DNA of 64,000 nt from Streptomyces sp. ISL-1 (GTDB lineage Bacteria; Actinomycetota; Actinomycetes; Streptomycetales; Streptomycetaceae), in contig NZ_JAGGOI010000031.1 of NCBI RefSeq assembly GCF_018614585.1, positions 248,001 through 312,000 on the forward strand. The letters are read 5' to 3'. A program made the position numbers and the translations under genes. Shown here one piece after another: positions 15,792-25,131 of this stretch. Within the stretch, counting starts at the first letter, position 1, and each line of letters begins with the position of its first letter. A model generated the notes under the pieces. That model made no database searches. It saw only the letters and a list, made by a program, of their open reading frames with translations, and was not told the origin of the DNA.

Positions 15792-17024
15792 TCACCGTAC
15801 CGACGCTGCCGGCGGACGTTCGCGCAGGGCCCCGTAGGCGAGGAAGTACGCCGGCACCCGGTTGAGCCACCGTGAGGTGGTGATCCGCTCCATGATCCGC
15901 TTGGCCCGCCTGGCGTCACCGAAGGGCGGCTGTCCCGTCAGAACCGGTTCGATGACCTGCTTGTGGGCGAATCGCTGCAGCGTTTGTGTCCCTGCCGTGG
16001 TCGGCCACCGGCGGCGCTGGACGGCGCGTACGTCCCGCAGGCCGACGTCGCCCCGTCGCAGCGGCTCGACGAGACAGCGGGCGGCGGCCACGGCATCCTC
16101 GACGGCGAGGTTGATGCCGATGCCGAACACGGGCGACATCGCGTGTGCCGCATCGCCGATGCAGAGCAGCCCGGGGCGGTGCCAGCGCCGGAGGCGGTCG
16201 AGCCGTACGTCGAGAAGCTTTACCTCGTCCCACGACCGCAGCGTGTGCACACGGTCGGCGAGCCAGGGGATGGCGGCCGTGAAGTCGGCCATGAACTTCT
16301 CGAGACCTTCGGCTCGGCGTCGGCCGTCGGTTCCCTTGAGGATGAGCGCGGCGCACTGCCAGTACTCCCCGCGGTCGATCATGGCTGTGAGGAATTGCTC
16401 GCCGGCGCCGCCCACGAGACCGTGCGGGTCGCCCTCCTGCCGTGGCAGCCGGAACCACCAGGCGTCCATCGGGCAGGAGAAGGTCCGCAGACCCAGTTCG
16501 GGCAGGGACCGGGCCAGCGAGCTCCGGCCGTCGCAGGCCACCGTGAGGGTGGCCCGCAGCTCACCGGTGCGGCCGTCGGAGGTGCGGTACCGCACCCCTG
16601 TGACCCGCCCGCGCTCCGTCAGGAAGGAGGTCGCCTCGGTGCTCATTCGCACAGAGAAGGACGGTTCCCGCCGGGCCTCGTCCACCAGGAGATCGAGCAG
16701 GTCCCACTGCGGCACCATCGCGATGTAGTTGTACGGCCCCCGCAGCGAGCCGATGTCACCGACGGTGACCAGCGAACGGGCCGGGCCGAGCGGAAGCTGA
16801 ACCGTCGTCACCCGCCGCTGCGGCAGCCGGGCGAACCGCTCGGCCAGGCCGAGATCCTCCAGCAGCGCCAGGGTGGACGGATGCACGGTGTCACCGCGGA
16901 AGTCGCGCAGAAAGTCGCCGTGCTTCTCCAGGACCGTAACCGCCACACCGGCTCTGGCCAGCAGCAGACCGAGGACCATTCCGGCGGGGCCGCCACCCAC
17001 CACACAGCACGTGGTCCGCTCCAT
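15792..17024 (-). CDS. FAD-dependent monooxygenase (PHBH type)
   Basis: 410 residues. I chose the ATG at 17024 because GGGAG then sits 8 bases upstream; an ATG at 17030 is too close to it. All class A flavin monooxygenase motifs are present: CCVVGGGPAGMVLGLLLARAG (FAD ADP), VACDGRSSLAR (the DG motif for FAD and NAD(P)H), and GDAAHAMSPVFGIGINLAVEDA (FAD ribityl). Known reaction type: NAD(P)H-dependent hydroxylation or epoxidation of a small or polyketide-like substrate. It is divergent from a cytochrome P450 across 116 bp, so the two probably act on one pathway. There is no regulator beside them. Confidence 0.92.
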   Translation of the reverse strand: MERTTCCVVGGGPAGMVLGLLLARAGVAVTVLEKHGDFLRDFRGDTVHPSTLALLEDLGLAERFARLPQRRVTTVQLPLGPARSLVTVGDIGSLRGPYNYIAMVPQWDLLDLLVDEARREPSFSVRMSTEATSFLTERGRVTGVRYRTSDGRTGELRATLTVACDGRSSLARSLPELGLRTFSCPMDAWWFRLPRQEGDPHGLVGGAGEQFLTAMIDRGEYWQCAALILKGTDGRRRAEGLEKFMADFTAAIPWLADRVHTLRSWDEVKLLDVRLDRLRRWHRPGLLCIGDAAHAMSPVFGIGINLAVEDAVAAARCLVEPLRRGDVGLRDVRAVQRRRWPTTAGTQTLQRFAHKQVIEPVLTGQPPFGDARRAKRIMERITTSRWLNRVPAYFLAYGALRERPPAASVR

Positions 17025-17140
17025 GGCCATTGCTCCCTTCGGCGCAATCCAGGCGCCTGCCACACTTGGACATATACCCTCAATCACTTACCCATCCGCA
17101 CTCATACGTTGCAAACGATCGCGACGCTTCGGGAGGCACG
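17025..17140. promoter_or_regulatory. Divergent promoter region FMO/P450
   Basis: 116 bp, AT-richer than its surroundings, between divergent oxygenase genes. It contains the short palindrome CGTT-GCA-AACG at 17107-17117, a possible regulator site; support is weak. A GGGAGG site at 17131-17136 precedes the P450 ATG. Confidence 0.45.
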
Positions 17141-18367
17141 ATGAGCCAGCAGCCGGTCCTTCTCCCCTACGCCGACCCCGCTTTCCTCGCGGACCCCTTC
17201 CCGCTCTACCGGCAGCTGCGCGAGGAAGGCCCGGTACGCCGGGCCGTCATCGCCGGCGGGCTGGAGACCTGGCTGGTCACGCGCTACGAGGACGGCCTCG
17301 CGGCCCTCTCGGACCCGCGGCTGAGCAGCGATGTCCACGATGCGTCGGATCCCCGGCTCCTGGAACAGCTGCCCGCGACGGAACGCGCCTCCCTGCTGAG
17401 CAACATGCTCCGCACCGACCCGCCCGACCACACCCGCCTGCGCCGGCTGGTCTCGAAGGCGTTCACCGCGCGGAGGGTGGCCGAACTGCGGCCCCGCGTC
17501 CAGGAGATCACCGACCGGCTGCTCGACGACATCGTGCCGGCCGGCCGTGCCGACCTCGTCGCGGACTTCGCGCTCCCCCTCCCGGTCACCGTGATCAGCG
17601 AACTGCTCGGCGTGCCGGTGGCCGACCGGCACGATTTCCAGGGGTGGACCGACGACATGATCCTGCGAAGGGCGGAGCAACCGGATCCGGCCGTGGTGGA
17701 CACGGCATGGCAGCACATGCGCACGTATCTGACCGGGCTCCTGGAAGCCAAACGAGCCCGGCCGGGGGACGACCTGCTCAGCGCGCTGATCACCGCACGG
17801 GACGAGGAGCAGCGACTGGACGAGGACGAGCTGATCGCCATGGCGTTCCTGCTGCTGGCCGCCGGATACATCACCACGGTCAACCTGATCGGCGGCGGCA
17901 TCGCCGTGCTGCTCGCCCATCCCGGCCAGATGGAGATGCTGCGAGACGACCCGGCGCTGCTGCCGGGCGCGATCGAGGAGCTCCTCCGCTACGACGGGCC
18001 AGTCAGCCCCGGCATCGCGCGGTTCGCGCGCGAGGACGTATCCATCGCTGGCGTGGCCATTCCCCGCGGCGCGACCGTGCTGATCGCCTCCGCCATCGCC
18101 GACCGCGACCCGGGGCAGTTCCCGGACCCGGATGACCTGGACATCACCCGGCAGGACAACGCGCATCTCGCCTTCGGGCACGGTATCCACTACTGCCTGG
18201 GGGCTCCGCTGGCCCGGCTGGAGGGTCAGGTCGCCATCGGGACCGTCCTGCGCCGTCTTCCCGGCCTCGCCCTGGCCGTGCCGCCCGGCGAGCTGCGATG
18301 GAGGCCCGGCGGCCTGCGCGGCCCCGAGCGCCTGCCCGTCACCTTCTCCTCCGACGGCGCGAACTGA
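17141..18367 (+). CDS. Cytochrome P450
   Basis: 408 residues, typical for soluble bacterial P450s; ATG at 17141 with GGGAGG four bases before it. Landmarks: I-helix LLLAAGYITTVNLIG (AGxxT oxygen-activation motif), K-helix EELLRY (ExxR), and the heme loop AFGHGIHYCLGAPLARLEG with the axial Cys about 50 residues from the end. TDPPDHTRLRRLVSKAFTARRV is the usual C-helix region. It catalyses heme monooxygenation and needs ferredoxin and reductase from elsewhere, since none is encoded beside it. The divergent FAD monooxygenase suggests a small tailoring or catabolic unit; no scaffold enzyme is nearby. Confidence 0.96.
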   Translation: MSQQPVLLPYADPAFLADPFPLYRQLREEGPVRRAVIAGGLETWLVTRYEDGLAALSDPRLSSDVHDASDPRLLEQLPATERASLLSNMLRTDPPDHTRLRRLVSKAFTARRVAELRPRVQEITDRLLDDIVPAGRADLVADFALPLPVTVISELLGVPVADRHDFQGWTDDMILRRAEQPDPAVVDTAWQHMRTYLTGLLEAKRARPGDDLLSALITARDEEQRLDEDELIAMAFLLLAAGYITTVNLIGGGIAVLLAHPGQMEMLRDDPALLPGAIEELLRYDGPVSPGIARFAREDVSIAGVAIPRGATVLIASAIADRDPGQFPDPDDLDITRQDNAHLAFGHGIHYCLGAPLARLEGQVAIGTVLRRLPGLALAVPPGELRWRPGGLRGPERLPVTFSSDGAN

Positions 18368-18867
18368 GAGCACCCCGCCGTTCCCCGTCCCCCGCCACCA
18401 GTGCTCGATGGCCGTGATCGACACGGCCGTCACGTCACCGCCTTCGACTGACTCACCCGACTCGCCACGTGCCGCGCACCCGCCTGTGAGGCCGGGTGGG
18501 CCGGGTGAGGGGCTGAGCGGTCGTGTCTTCCGGGGGCGGCGGGGGAGGAGGCGGGGCAGGCGTGCGGATGAGTCCGCGGGGCGGCTCCGAAACCCCTTAA
18601 TCAGGCAGGCCGGGTTGCAGAGCACGGAAGCGCCTGAGCAGCGCGACGTACGGCTGCAGCGTCGAGCAACTGGGTACGGGCGCACGCCCCTTGGCCCAGG
18701 CCACCTTGGACGCCGCGACCACCGAACGCACGCTGCTGCTCACCGAGCCCCACCGCCCGGCTCGGTCTGGCGCATGCGCGCTGTCGGGAGGGATACGAAC
18801 ACGGACTCGCCACCCTGGCCCGCGACTTCGGCGTCGACATCATCGACTGACCACGCGCCCATCGTGT
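18368..18867. other. Intergenic region, possible gene scrap
   Basis: 500 bp. Near its end, one plus-strand frame reads GLAHARCREGYEHGLATLAR then DFGVDIID before a TGA at 18848-18850, which looks like the end of a coding sequence, but I cannot assign it. The rest shows nothing recognisable. Confidence 0.3.
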
Positions 18868-20559
18868 TCACGCCGGCGCGGACAGGGCCGCGAGGTAGCC
18901 GGACAGGGCCGCCGCGGTGCCGGCGAGAGGGAAGCGGGCGCCGAGCTGCCCGTCCGGGCGGACGACGAAGCCGGTCGGGCCGTCAGGGCGGTAGAGCCGG
19001 GCGAACTCCCCGGCCGCGTCGCGGTATCCGGGGACGGGCAGGGTGCCGGGGGCGGTCGGTGCGGCTTGCCGGGCGAGGACGGCGATGGCCTGCAGGCGGG
19101 CCCCGGGGTCCGGGGTGTCCGGGCTGGCGCCGCGCACCCACGGCACCCCGGTAGCCCCGGCCGCTTCGGCAGCCTGGGCCAGGTCGGCGGGGCCGGCCGC
19201 GTACAGAAGCAGCACGTGCCCCGCGCGGCCGCGCAGGATGTCGAGCAGGCGCAGCGGGTAGGTGGCGACGGGGGCGGTCAGGCCGGCGCAGTCAGGGGCC
19301 CGGTCGCCGGGCTGGGGCGCGTCGGTCGGCCCGTACGGGCTGCCGGCGAGCGGGCCGGCCCGGTAGTCGACGAGCAGCTGGGCCTCGCGGAGCATCAGGG
19401 TCCGCGGGTCGTCGGGGTCGGTCTCGATGCCGTGGGTGGCGTGCCGGACGGTCCGGCCGACGACCTCTTCGCCGACCGGGCGGCGTTCGGCGTCGTAGCT
19501 GGCGAGCAGGGTGGGCCCGGCCTCCCCATGGACGACGAGGGCGAGTTTCCACGCCAGGTTGCAGGCGTCCTGGATACCGGTGTTCATACCCTGGGCGCCG
19601 GTGGGCGGGTGGATATGGGCGGCGTCGCCCGCGACGAAGACCCGGCCGTCGCCGTAGCGGTCGACGATCCGGTGGCTGACGCGGAAGACGGAGGACCAGC
19701 GCATCCGGGAGACGGTGGCCGGCCTGGGGGCCAGGCGGTCGACGACGGCCTGGATGTGGAACAGCTCCGGGCCGCGGCCGCCCTCCAGGCCGTGCGCTAC
19801 GCCGTCGCCCCGCGCGGGAGCCCGGTCCGTCGCCCGGGTGGAGAGTTCGGGCGGGACCAGCATCGACATGCGGTAGCGGCCTGCGCCGGGCAGCGGGATG
19901 CAGACGAGCAGGTCGTCGGTTGTGCCGTCGTCGGCGCGGTGGCTGGAGCGTACGCCGTATCCGTGCGGCAGGTCCCAGTCGGCCTCGACGTCGGCCAGCA
20001 TGTACTCCTCGGGGAACGCCCCGCCACCGAAGGCGAGTCCCAGCCCCTTGCGGACGATGCTGTGCGCGCCGTCGCAGCCGATCAGGTAGCGGACACGGAC
20101 CTCTACGGCGGTGCCGGAGGCGGTGCCCAGCCGTGCGGTGACCCCGTCCGAGTCCTGGGTGAACGACAGCAGCTCGGTGTCGCGTTCGATGACCGTGCCC
20201 AGACCTGCGAGGTACTCCTCCAGGAGGCGCTCGGTCTCGTACTGCGGCAGCGCGGCGAATCCGTAGGGCACCTCGGGCGGCAGCGTGAGGTCGATCCGCG
20301 CCTGCTCCCGGCCGTTGACGTAGATCAGCTGGCCGCGCAGCGGAACGGCGGTTTCCAGGACGGTGCGGGCCAGGCCCATCCGGTCCCAGATCTCCAGGGT
20401 GCGCGGCTGGATGCCGACTGCCTTGGCGTGTGGGAGGCGGGCCGGCAGTCGGTCGACGAGGCGGCAGCGCACGCCGTGGCGGCGGAGTTCGGCGGCCGCG
20501 CTCAGTCCGACCGGGCCGGCGCCCGCGATCAGTACGTCGGTTGCTTGGGTGTGCGCCAC
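18868..20559 (-). CDS. FAD-dependent aromatic monooxygenase with thioredoxin-like tail
   Basis: 563 residues from a GTG at 20559; GGGAGG lies five bases upstream, which favours it over an in-frame ATG at 20604. Motifs: DVLIAGAGPVGLSAAAELRRHGV (FAD), YLIGCDGAHSIVRKGLG (DG motif), and FVAGDAAHIHPPTGAQGMNTGIQDACNLAWKLA (third FAD motif). Residues 400-563 form the C-terminal thioredoxin-like domain seen in PgaE/MhpA-type hydroxylases. Known reactions are hydroxylation of phenols or aromatic polyketides, or inactivation of aromatic antibiotics. It is a monocistronic accessory gene; no aromatic pathway genes adjoin it. Confidence 0.92.
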   Translation of the reverse strand: MAHTQATDVLIAGAGPVGLSAAAELRRHGVRCRLVDRLPARLPHAKAVGIQPRTLEIWDRMGLARTVLETAVPLRGQLIYVNGREQARIDLTLPPEVPYGFAALPQYETERLLEEYLAGLGTVIERDTELLSFTQDSDGVTARLGTASGTAVEVRVRYLIGCDGAHSIVRKGLGLAFGGGAFPEEYMLADVEADWDLPHGYGVRSSHRADDGTTDDLLVCIPLPGAGRYRMSMLVPPELSTRATDRAPARGDGVAHGLEGGRGPELFHIQAVVDRLAPRPATVSRMRWSSVFRVSHRIVDRYGDGRVFVAGDAAHIHPPTGAQGMNTGIQDACNLAWKLALVVHGEAGPTLLASYDAERRPVGEEVVGRTVRHATHGIETDPDDPRTLMLREAQLLVDYRAGPLAGSPYGPTDAPQPGDRAPDCAGLTAPVATYPLRLLDILRGRAGHVLLLYAAGPADLAQAAEAAGATGVPWVRGASPDTPDPGARLQAIAVLARQAAPTAPGTLPVPGYRDAAGEFARLYRPDGPTGFVVRPDGQLGARFPLAGTAAALSGYLAALSAPA

Positions 20560-20878
20560 GGGTGCCTCCCAGTGCCTGGCCCCCGGGCCGGTCCCGTACT
20601 CCATGGTCGCCCGGCGGGGCGCGGACGGCGAGCCGGGCACCGAGACCCGGGCCCCGGGCGCCCGCCGTGCTGCCGGCAACGGAGGGGAAGCGCGACGACC
20701 CAGGGGCCGGCCTTCGCCTGCCGGTACGGCTTCGTCGCTCAGTGCTGCCACTACCACCGTCGCGTCAGAGGTTGCGAACTTCTGGGGTCTGACAGCCAGT
20801 CAGCCGACGAGACCCGCAAGGCTGCTCCTGACCGGCAGCGATACCGAAGTGCGACTGGAGTACCCATAGTGTGACCCC
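20560..20878. promoter_or_regulatory. Intergenic region with leaderless-type promoter
   Basis: TAGTGT at 20867-20872 (TANNNT -10 pattern) ends six bases before the ATG of the transporter at 20879 and there is no ribosome site. This suggests a leaderless transcript. Nothing else is recognised in the 319 bp. Confidence 0.45.
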
Positions 20879-21994
20879 ATGCCTGCCACGTTGAGTTCCA
20901 CAAAAACCGCCGCCGCGCTCCGAACATCGGCGCGTGTCTCCGTTGAGTTGCTGCTGGTCCTCGTGACGGCAGCGGTGGCCCTTTGGGTTCTGGGCCGGAT
21001 GTGGTCGGTCGTCTGGCCGCTGATAGTGGCCCTGTTCCTCACCACGCTGACCTGGCCCCTGACTCGTTTCCTGCGCCGGCGCGGGTGGCGCCCCGCCCTG
21101 GCCGCGTCGGTTGTGACCGTGCTGTTCCTCCTGGTCGCTACGAGCATCGTGGCGCTGATCGCGGTGCCGGTGGCGTCCCAGTCCGGCGAGCTGACCGACG
21201 GCGTGGTCGAAGGCATCCACAAGCTGCGCGAGTGGGCCGCGGGGCCGCCGCTGAACATCGGCGACGACCAGATCGCAGGTGCCTTCGACGCCGCGATCGC
21301 CCGCATACAAAACAGCGTCGGCAGCATGGTCACCGCTGTCGCCTCTGGAGTGAGCACCGTGTTCAACGGCGTGGTCACTGCCGTCCTGGCGCTCTTCCTG
21401 ATGTTCTTCTTCCTCAAAGACGGCCCGCGGTTCTTGCCGTGGCTCACGCGTCAGCTCCCCGGTCGGCTCGCCACCGATGTACCGATCGTGGCCGCGCGCG
21501 GTTGGGACACCCTGGGCGCGTTCGTGCGTTCCCAGGCAGTCGTCGGCCTGCTCGACGCCGTCTTCATCGGCCTCGGCCTGTGGATTCTGGGGGTACCACT
21601 GGTGGTCCCGCTGGCGGTGCTGACCTTCGTATCCGCGTTCGTGCCGATCGTGGGCGCCCTGTTCGCCGGTTTGGTCGCGGTGCTCATCGCGTTGGTGTCG
21701 AACGGCCTGACAGACGCGCTGATCGTGCTGGCGATCATCGTCGTGGTGCAGCAGCTCGAGGGCAATGTGTTCCAACCCATGATCCAAAGCCGCGGGCTTG
21801 GCCTACATGCGGCGGTGGTCCTGCTGGCGGTGACGTTGGGCGCCAGTCTGGCCGGCGTCGTGGGCAGCCTGCTCGCGGTACCGGTAGCGGCGCTGATTGC
21901 GGTGGTCTGGAACTATCTGCGCGAGCAGCTCGGCGACCCGCCGCAGGAGCCGGAGACCGATGAGTCGCACATCGGTGCCACCGTCCCGTCGTAG
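20879..21994 (+). CDS. AI-2E family transporter (PerM/YdiK-like membrane protein)
   Basis: 371 residues with the family topology: two or three membrane helices at the N-terminus (LLLVLVTAAVALWVLGRMWSVVWPLIVALFL; ALAASVVTVLFLLVATSIVALIAV), a soluble stretch with FLMFFFLKDGPRFLPWL, then four or five C-terminal helices including VVPLAVLTFVSAFVPIVGALFAG and the signature QQLEGNVFQPMIQSRGLGLHA. Members are putative permeases; a few export autoinducer-2 or act in Na+/H+ exchange, so the substrate is not known. The C-terminal tail is acidic. A single gene. Confidence 0.92.
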   Translation: MPATLSSTKTAAALRTSARVSVELLLVLVTAAVALWVLGRMWSVVWPLIVALFLTTLTWPLTRFLRRRGWRPALAASVVTVLFLLVATSIVALIAVPVASQSGELTDGVVEGIHKLREWAAGPPLNIGDDQIAGAFDAAIARIQNSVGSMVTAVASGVSTVFNGVVTAVLALFLMFFFLKDGPRFLPWLTRQLPGRLATDVPIVAARGWDTLGAFVRSQAVVGLLDAVFIGLGLWILGVPLVVPLAVLTFVSAFVPIVGALFAGLVAVLIALVSNGLTDALIVLAIIVVVQQLEGNVFQPMIQSRGLGLHAAVVLLAVTLGASLAGVVGSLLAVPVAALIAVVWNYLREQLGDPPQEPETDESHIGATVPS

Positions 21995-22300
21995 CATCTG
22001 GCGTTCATCTCGACCAGTCAGAGGGCTTCGTCCCCGCCCGCTGACTCGGCCACATCGAATGGCTCACCGACCGTGTGATCGGAGACTCCTTCTGCTTTCC
22101 GCTCCCCACATTCCCCAGTTGCTCTGTGGCGAGCGTGGTTGAGCGGTAGCGACTCCTGCCCGCCCCCTGTTCGTGTGCGTGGCTTTTCTCCGTCGTCCTC
22201 TGCGCCTGTCTTCACCGGCGCCGGTGAAGCGCCCGTCGGCGTCCCTCGCGTACTGGCAGGCAGGGGGCCGCCGTTGGGCAGCGGTGGCACTCGGCCCCTT

Positions 22301-22344
22301 ATGTTCGATTCGTGAGCGATCCATGTTGGATTTATGCGCGATTC
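22301..22344 (+). promoter_or_regulatory. 22-bp tandem direct repeat upstream of tap
   Basis: Two adjacent 22-base units, 22301-22322 and 22323-22344, match at 17 of 22 positions. Each begins ATGTT(C/G)GATT and ends GCGAT(C/T)C. The 22-bp period is two helical turns, so two copies of a protein could bind on one face. It lies 30 bp before the tap start and would suit autoregulation by the Tap N-terminal HTH; that is inference. Confidence 0.55.
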
Positions 22345-22373
22345 AGATAGGGTGGTGGCACGAGGTGATTCAT

Positions 22374-24521
22374 GTGTCCGATGAGCTGTTCAGTGCCGTT
22401 GACGCGCTGCTGGCGAGGGTTACGCAGGATCCTCTGCCGGAGCCTGGGGAGCGTAAGCGGCTGCGTGAGGCGGCAGGGCTGAGTCAGGATCAGGTCGCGA
22501 AGGTACTGGAGACGCGGCGTGAGGCGGTGGGGAATTGGGAGGCGGGCCGCACCGAGCCGCGGCAGCCGAAGCGTGCCGCCTATGCCCGCCTGCTGGAGGG
22601 TCTCGCTGCCCGCTACCCCGCCCCGCCCGAGGCGAGCACCGCTCGCGAGCCGGAGCCCCCTGCTCCCGTTACTGTGCCCGTCCCGCCGGTGCGGGCGCCC
22701 GGGCCGTCGTCGACGTCGCGGCGTCCGGGCGTGAAGAAGGCTGTGGCGAAGACGGCAGCGAGAAAGTTGGCCACCGCCTCGCCCTCTGTCGACCCGCGGT
22801 TCGTGAATGGGCCGCTGGGTGTCCTGGACGGTGACGCCACCGTGTACTGCATCGGCGGCCTGGTGCTGGACTGCCCGGCCAGGACCATCCCCGCGCTGGT
22901 CGACTGGACCCTGACGGAGGCCGGACTCGGCGCGCCCCGCCTGCACCGGGCGGGCAAGGACTCCGACCCGCTGATTGTCATCACTGCCGCGGCCGCCGAA
23001 CGGCTCGGGCTCCCGGCCGTGTTGGAGGACCGCAGGGGCCTGCGCCTGCCCGAGGACCACAAGGTCGTCAAGCAGATCAGCAAGGCGAGGTGGCAGCTCA
23101 CCCGTCGCGGCTTCGGCCCGTGGGCCCGCGTATACCGCCCGGCCCAGGCCGGGCAGCGCCAGTGCGTGCAACTCGCCGTCCTGCCCTGGGGCGCACTCGA
23201 CTCCCGTACCTGGGGTGACACCGACCAGTTGCCGCCGGCCGAACTCGCCGCCGTGCTCGGCACCTACGCCCAGCGGGTCATCACCCCGCGCGGCTCGAGT
23301 GCGGTCTGCGGTCTGGAGTTGATGACCGCGCTGCGGCCACCGACCCGCGCGGTCCGGGACGAAGCGACGGGCACCTGGGTGCCGGGCCCGGTGCCCGGCT
23401 CACTGACCGAGGCCGTCGACCCGGCACCGCCGGAGGCCCCCGGCGAACACCCCCTGGTCGCGACCCTCTTCCCGCGCGGACACCAGCGCACCCCCGGCGA
23501 GGTCCTTGATGAGGAGGCGTACGAGTGGATCCGTGACCCGCAGCTCCTCACCGACAGCGAGTGCGCCCGCCGGTGGGCGGTCGGTATCGACGTGAACACC
23601 GCATTCCTCGCCGCGGCCAACCGGCTCGTGGTCGGCCTCTCAGCGCCGGTCCATGTCAAGGACCCGGTCTTCGACAAGGCGGTGCCCGGATCCTGGCTGG
23701 TCGACCTGTCCGGCATCGAGCTGGACCCCAGGCTGCCCAGCCCGTTCACCCCGCACGGCACCCGCCCGACGGGACCGGCCTGGTACGCGACACCGACCGT
23801 CGCCTACGCGGCCGAACTCATCGACACCTACCAACTCCCCGGCAGCATCGCGCCGTTGGAAGGATGGATCCGGACCGAGTCCGGCCCGTACCTGGACCCC
23901 TGGTACAAGCACCTGGCCGACGCGTACAAGGCGACGATGGCCGACCTCGGTGTCGCCTCCGGGATCAGCGAGGTCGACTTCCTCGCCGCGATGGAGACCC
24001 ACAAGCAGAACGACCCGGGCATGGCAGCCGTACTCTCGGCGATCAAGTCAACGGTCAAGGGCGGCATCGGCAAGCTCCGTGAACGCCCGCAAGGAGCCGC
24101 CCACAAGTACGGCGAACCCTGGCCCGCCCTCAAACGCCCGACCTGGCGCCCGGACATCCGCGCCGCCGTCATCGCGACCGCCCGCGCCAACATGCACAGG
24201 AAAGTCCTCAAAACCGCGCTCGCCTCGCAACCGGACCCCACACCCACCGGCCACCTGATGCTCGGCCACGATGCCCTGATCCCCATCGCCCTCCTGTCAG
24301 ACTGCGCCGTCTACCTCTCCCACGGCCCCAGCCCGCTGGACGTTCTGCCACACACCCCGGACGGAAAGCCCGGCCCCGGCACCTTCCGCCTCGGTGTCAG
24401 CCCCGGAATGGTCAAGCACGAAGGCACCCAGGAACTGCTGTGGGCCGTCCAGATGCTCGACCAGGGCCACAACCCCGCCCGCCACATCAAGGGCACCGAC
24501 GCCGCCGACGGCGGAGAGTAG
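22374..24521 (+). CDS. tap: Telomere-associated protein Tap
   Basis: 715 residues from a GTG at 22374, eight bases after GAGG; coding character (SDELFSAVDALLARV) begins there. Residues 25-65 form an XRE-type HTH: ERKRLREAAGLSQDQVAKVL then AVGNWEAGRTEPRQPKRAAY. A Pro/Ala linker follows, then a long conserved region (for example VYCIGGLVLDCP, RWAVGIDVNTAFLAAANRL, GTRPTGPAWYATPTVAYAAE) matching Streptomyces Tap. Known role: Tap binds the single-stranded 3' overhang at telomeres of linear replicons and recruits the terminal protein Tpg for end patching. tpg begins 9 bp downstream, so they are co-transcribed. This places the window on a linear chromosome arm or linear plasmid. Confidence 0.9.
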   Translation: MSDELFSAVDALLARVTQDPLPEPGERKRLREAAGLSQDQVAKVLETRREAVGNWEAGRTEPRQPKRAAYARLLEGLAARYPAPPEASTAREPEPPAPVTVPVPPVRAPGPSSTSRRPGVKKAVAKTAARKLATASPSVDPRFVNGPLGVLDGDATVYCIGGLVLDCPARTIPALVDWTLTEAGLGAPRLHRAGKDSDPLIVITAAAAERLGLPAVLEDRRGLRLPEDHKVVKQISKARWQLTRRGFGPWARVYRPAQAGQRQCVQLAVLPWGALDSRTWGDTDQLPPAELAAVLGTYAQRVITPRGSSAVCGLELMTALRPPTRAVRDEATGTWVPGPVPGSLTEAVDPAPPEAPGEHPLVATLFPRGHQRTPGEVLDEEAYEWIRDPQLLTDSECARRWAVGIDVNTAFLAAANRLVVGLSAPVHVKDPVFDKAVPGSWLVDLSGIELDPRLPSPFTPHGTRPTGPAWYATPTVAYAAELIDTYQLPGSIAPLEGWIRTESGPYLDPWYKHLADAYKATMADLGVASGISEVDFLAAMETHKQNDPGMAAVLSAIKSTVKGGIGKLRERPQGAAHKYGEPWPALKRPTWRPDIRAAVIATARANMHRKVLKTALASQPDPTPTGHLMLGHDALIPIALLSDCAVYLSHGPSPLDVLPHTPDGKPGPGTFRLGVSPGMVKHEGTQELLWAVQMLDQGHNPARHIKGTDAADGGE

Positions 24522-24530
24522 GACCGGGCG

Positions 24531-25088
24531 ATGGGCATCTTCACAGACAGTCTCGACAAGGCGACGCAGGGGACATTCACCCGCCCGATCCCCAAGTCGC
24601 CGCAGAAACAGATGCAATACCTGGTGCAGCAGCACAAAGGCAGCACGAAAGCCGTCGCCGACCTGCTGGGCATCACCCAGCGCACCGTCGAGCGCTACCT
24701 CACCGGCCAGATCAGAAAACCCCGCAAGCAACTCGCAGCCCGGCTGCCGGCCGAAGTCCGCAAGCGGTGGCAGCCCCGCGTGAGACAGAAAGCCAAGAAG
24801 CAGGCCGCCACCTCCACGGGCATCGTCATCGAGACCCGCGCACGGTTCGGATTCACCGCCGCCCCGGGCACCACCGACGACAGCCGGATCCGGCTCATCA
24901 CCCAGCACCTCCCACCCGACTACGCCGCCCGCCTCTTCGATGCCCAAGCCGCCGGAGCCACTGAACAACAACTGCAGAGCATCGCCGCCGAAGGCCTCCA
25001 GGAGCAGTACTTCAAAGACCGCGGCCGCCGCGCCCAGGGGCTGCTCGTGGAGTTCACCGACATCGACTACGTCGAACTCGACTTCTAG
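24531..25088 (+). CDS. tpg: Telomere terminal protein Tpg
   Basis: 185 residues, the size of Streptomyces Tpg, from an ATG at 24531. Conserved features: MGIFTDSLDKATQGTFTRPI, an HTH (GSTKAVADLLGITQRTVERYLTG, residues 38-60), a basic stretch (RKPRKQLAARLPAEVRKRWQ and RQKAKKQ), TGIVIETRARFGFTAAPGTTDDSRIR, and the C-terminal QEQYFKDRGRRAQGLLVEFTDIDYVELDF. Known role: it is covalently attached to the 5' ends of linear replicons and primes DNA synthesis opposite the telomere gap. It forms an operon with tap. A transposon-like cassette starts 44 bp after the stop. Confidence 0.93.
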   Translation: MGIFTDSLDKATQGTFTRPIPKSPQKQMQYLVQQHKGSTKAVADLLGITQRTVERYLTGQIRKPRKQLAARLPAEVRKRWQPRVRQKAKKQAATSTGIVIETRARFGFTAAPGTTDDSRIRLITQHLPPDYAARLFDAQAAGATEQQLQSIAAEGLQEQYFKDRGRRAQGLLVEFTDIDYVELDF

Positions 25089-25131
25089 GCGACGACAGCG
25101 AGGACACGACGGCAACCCCCTGCCCGCACCC

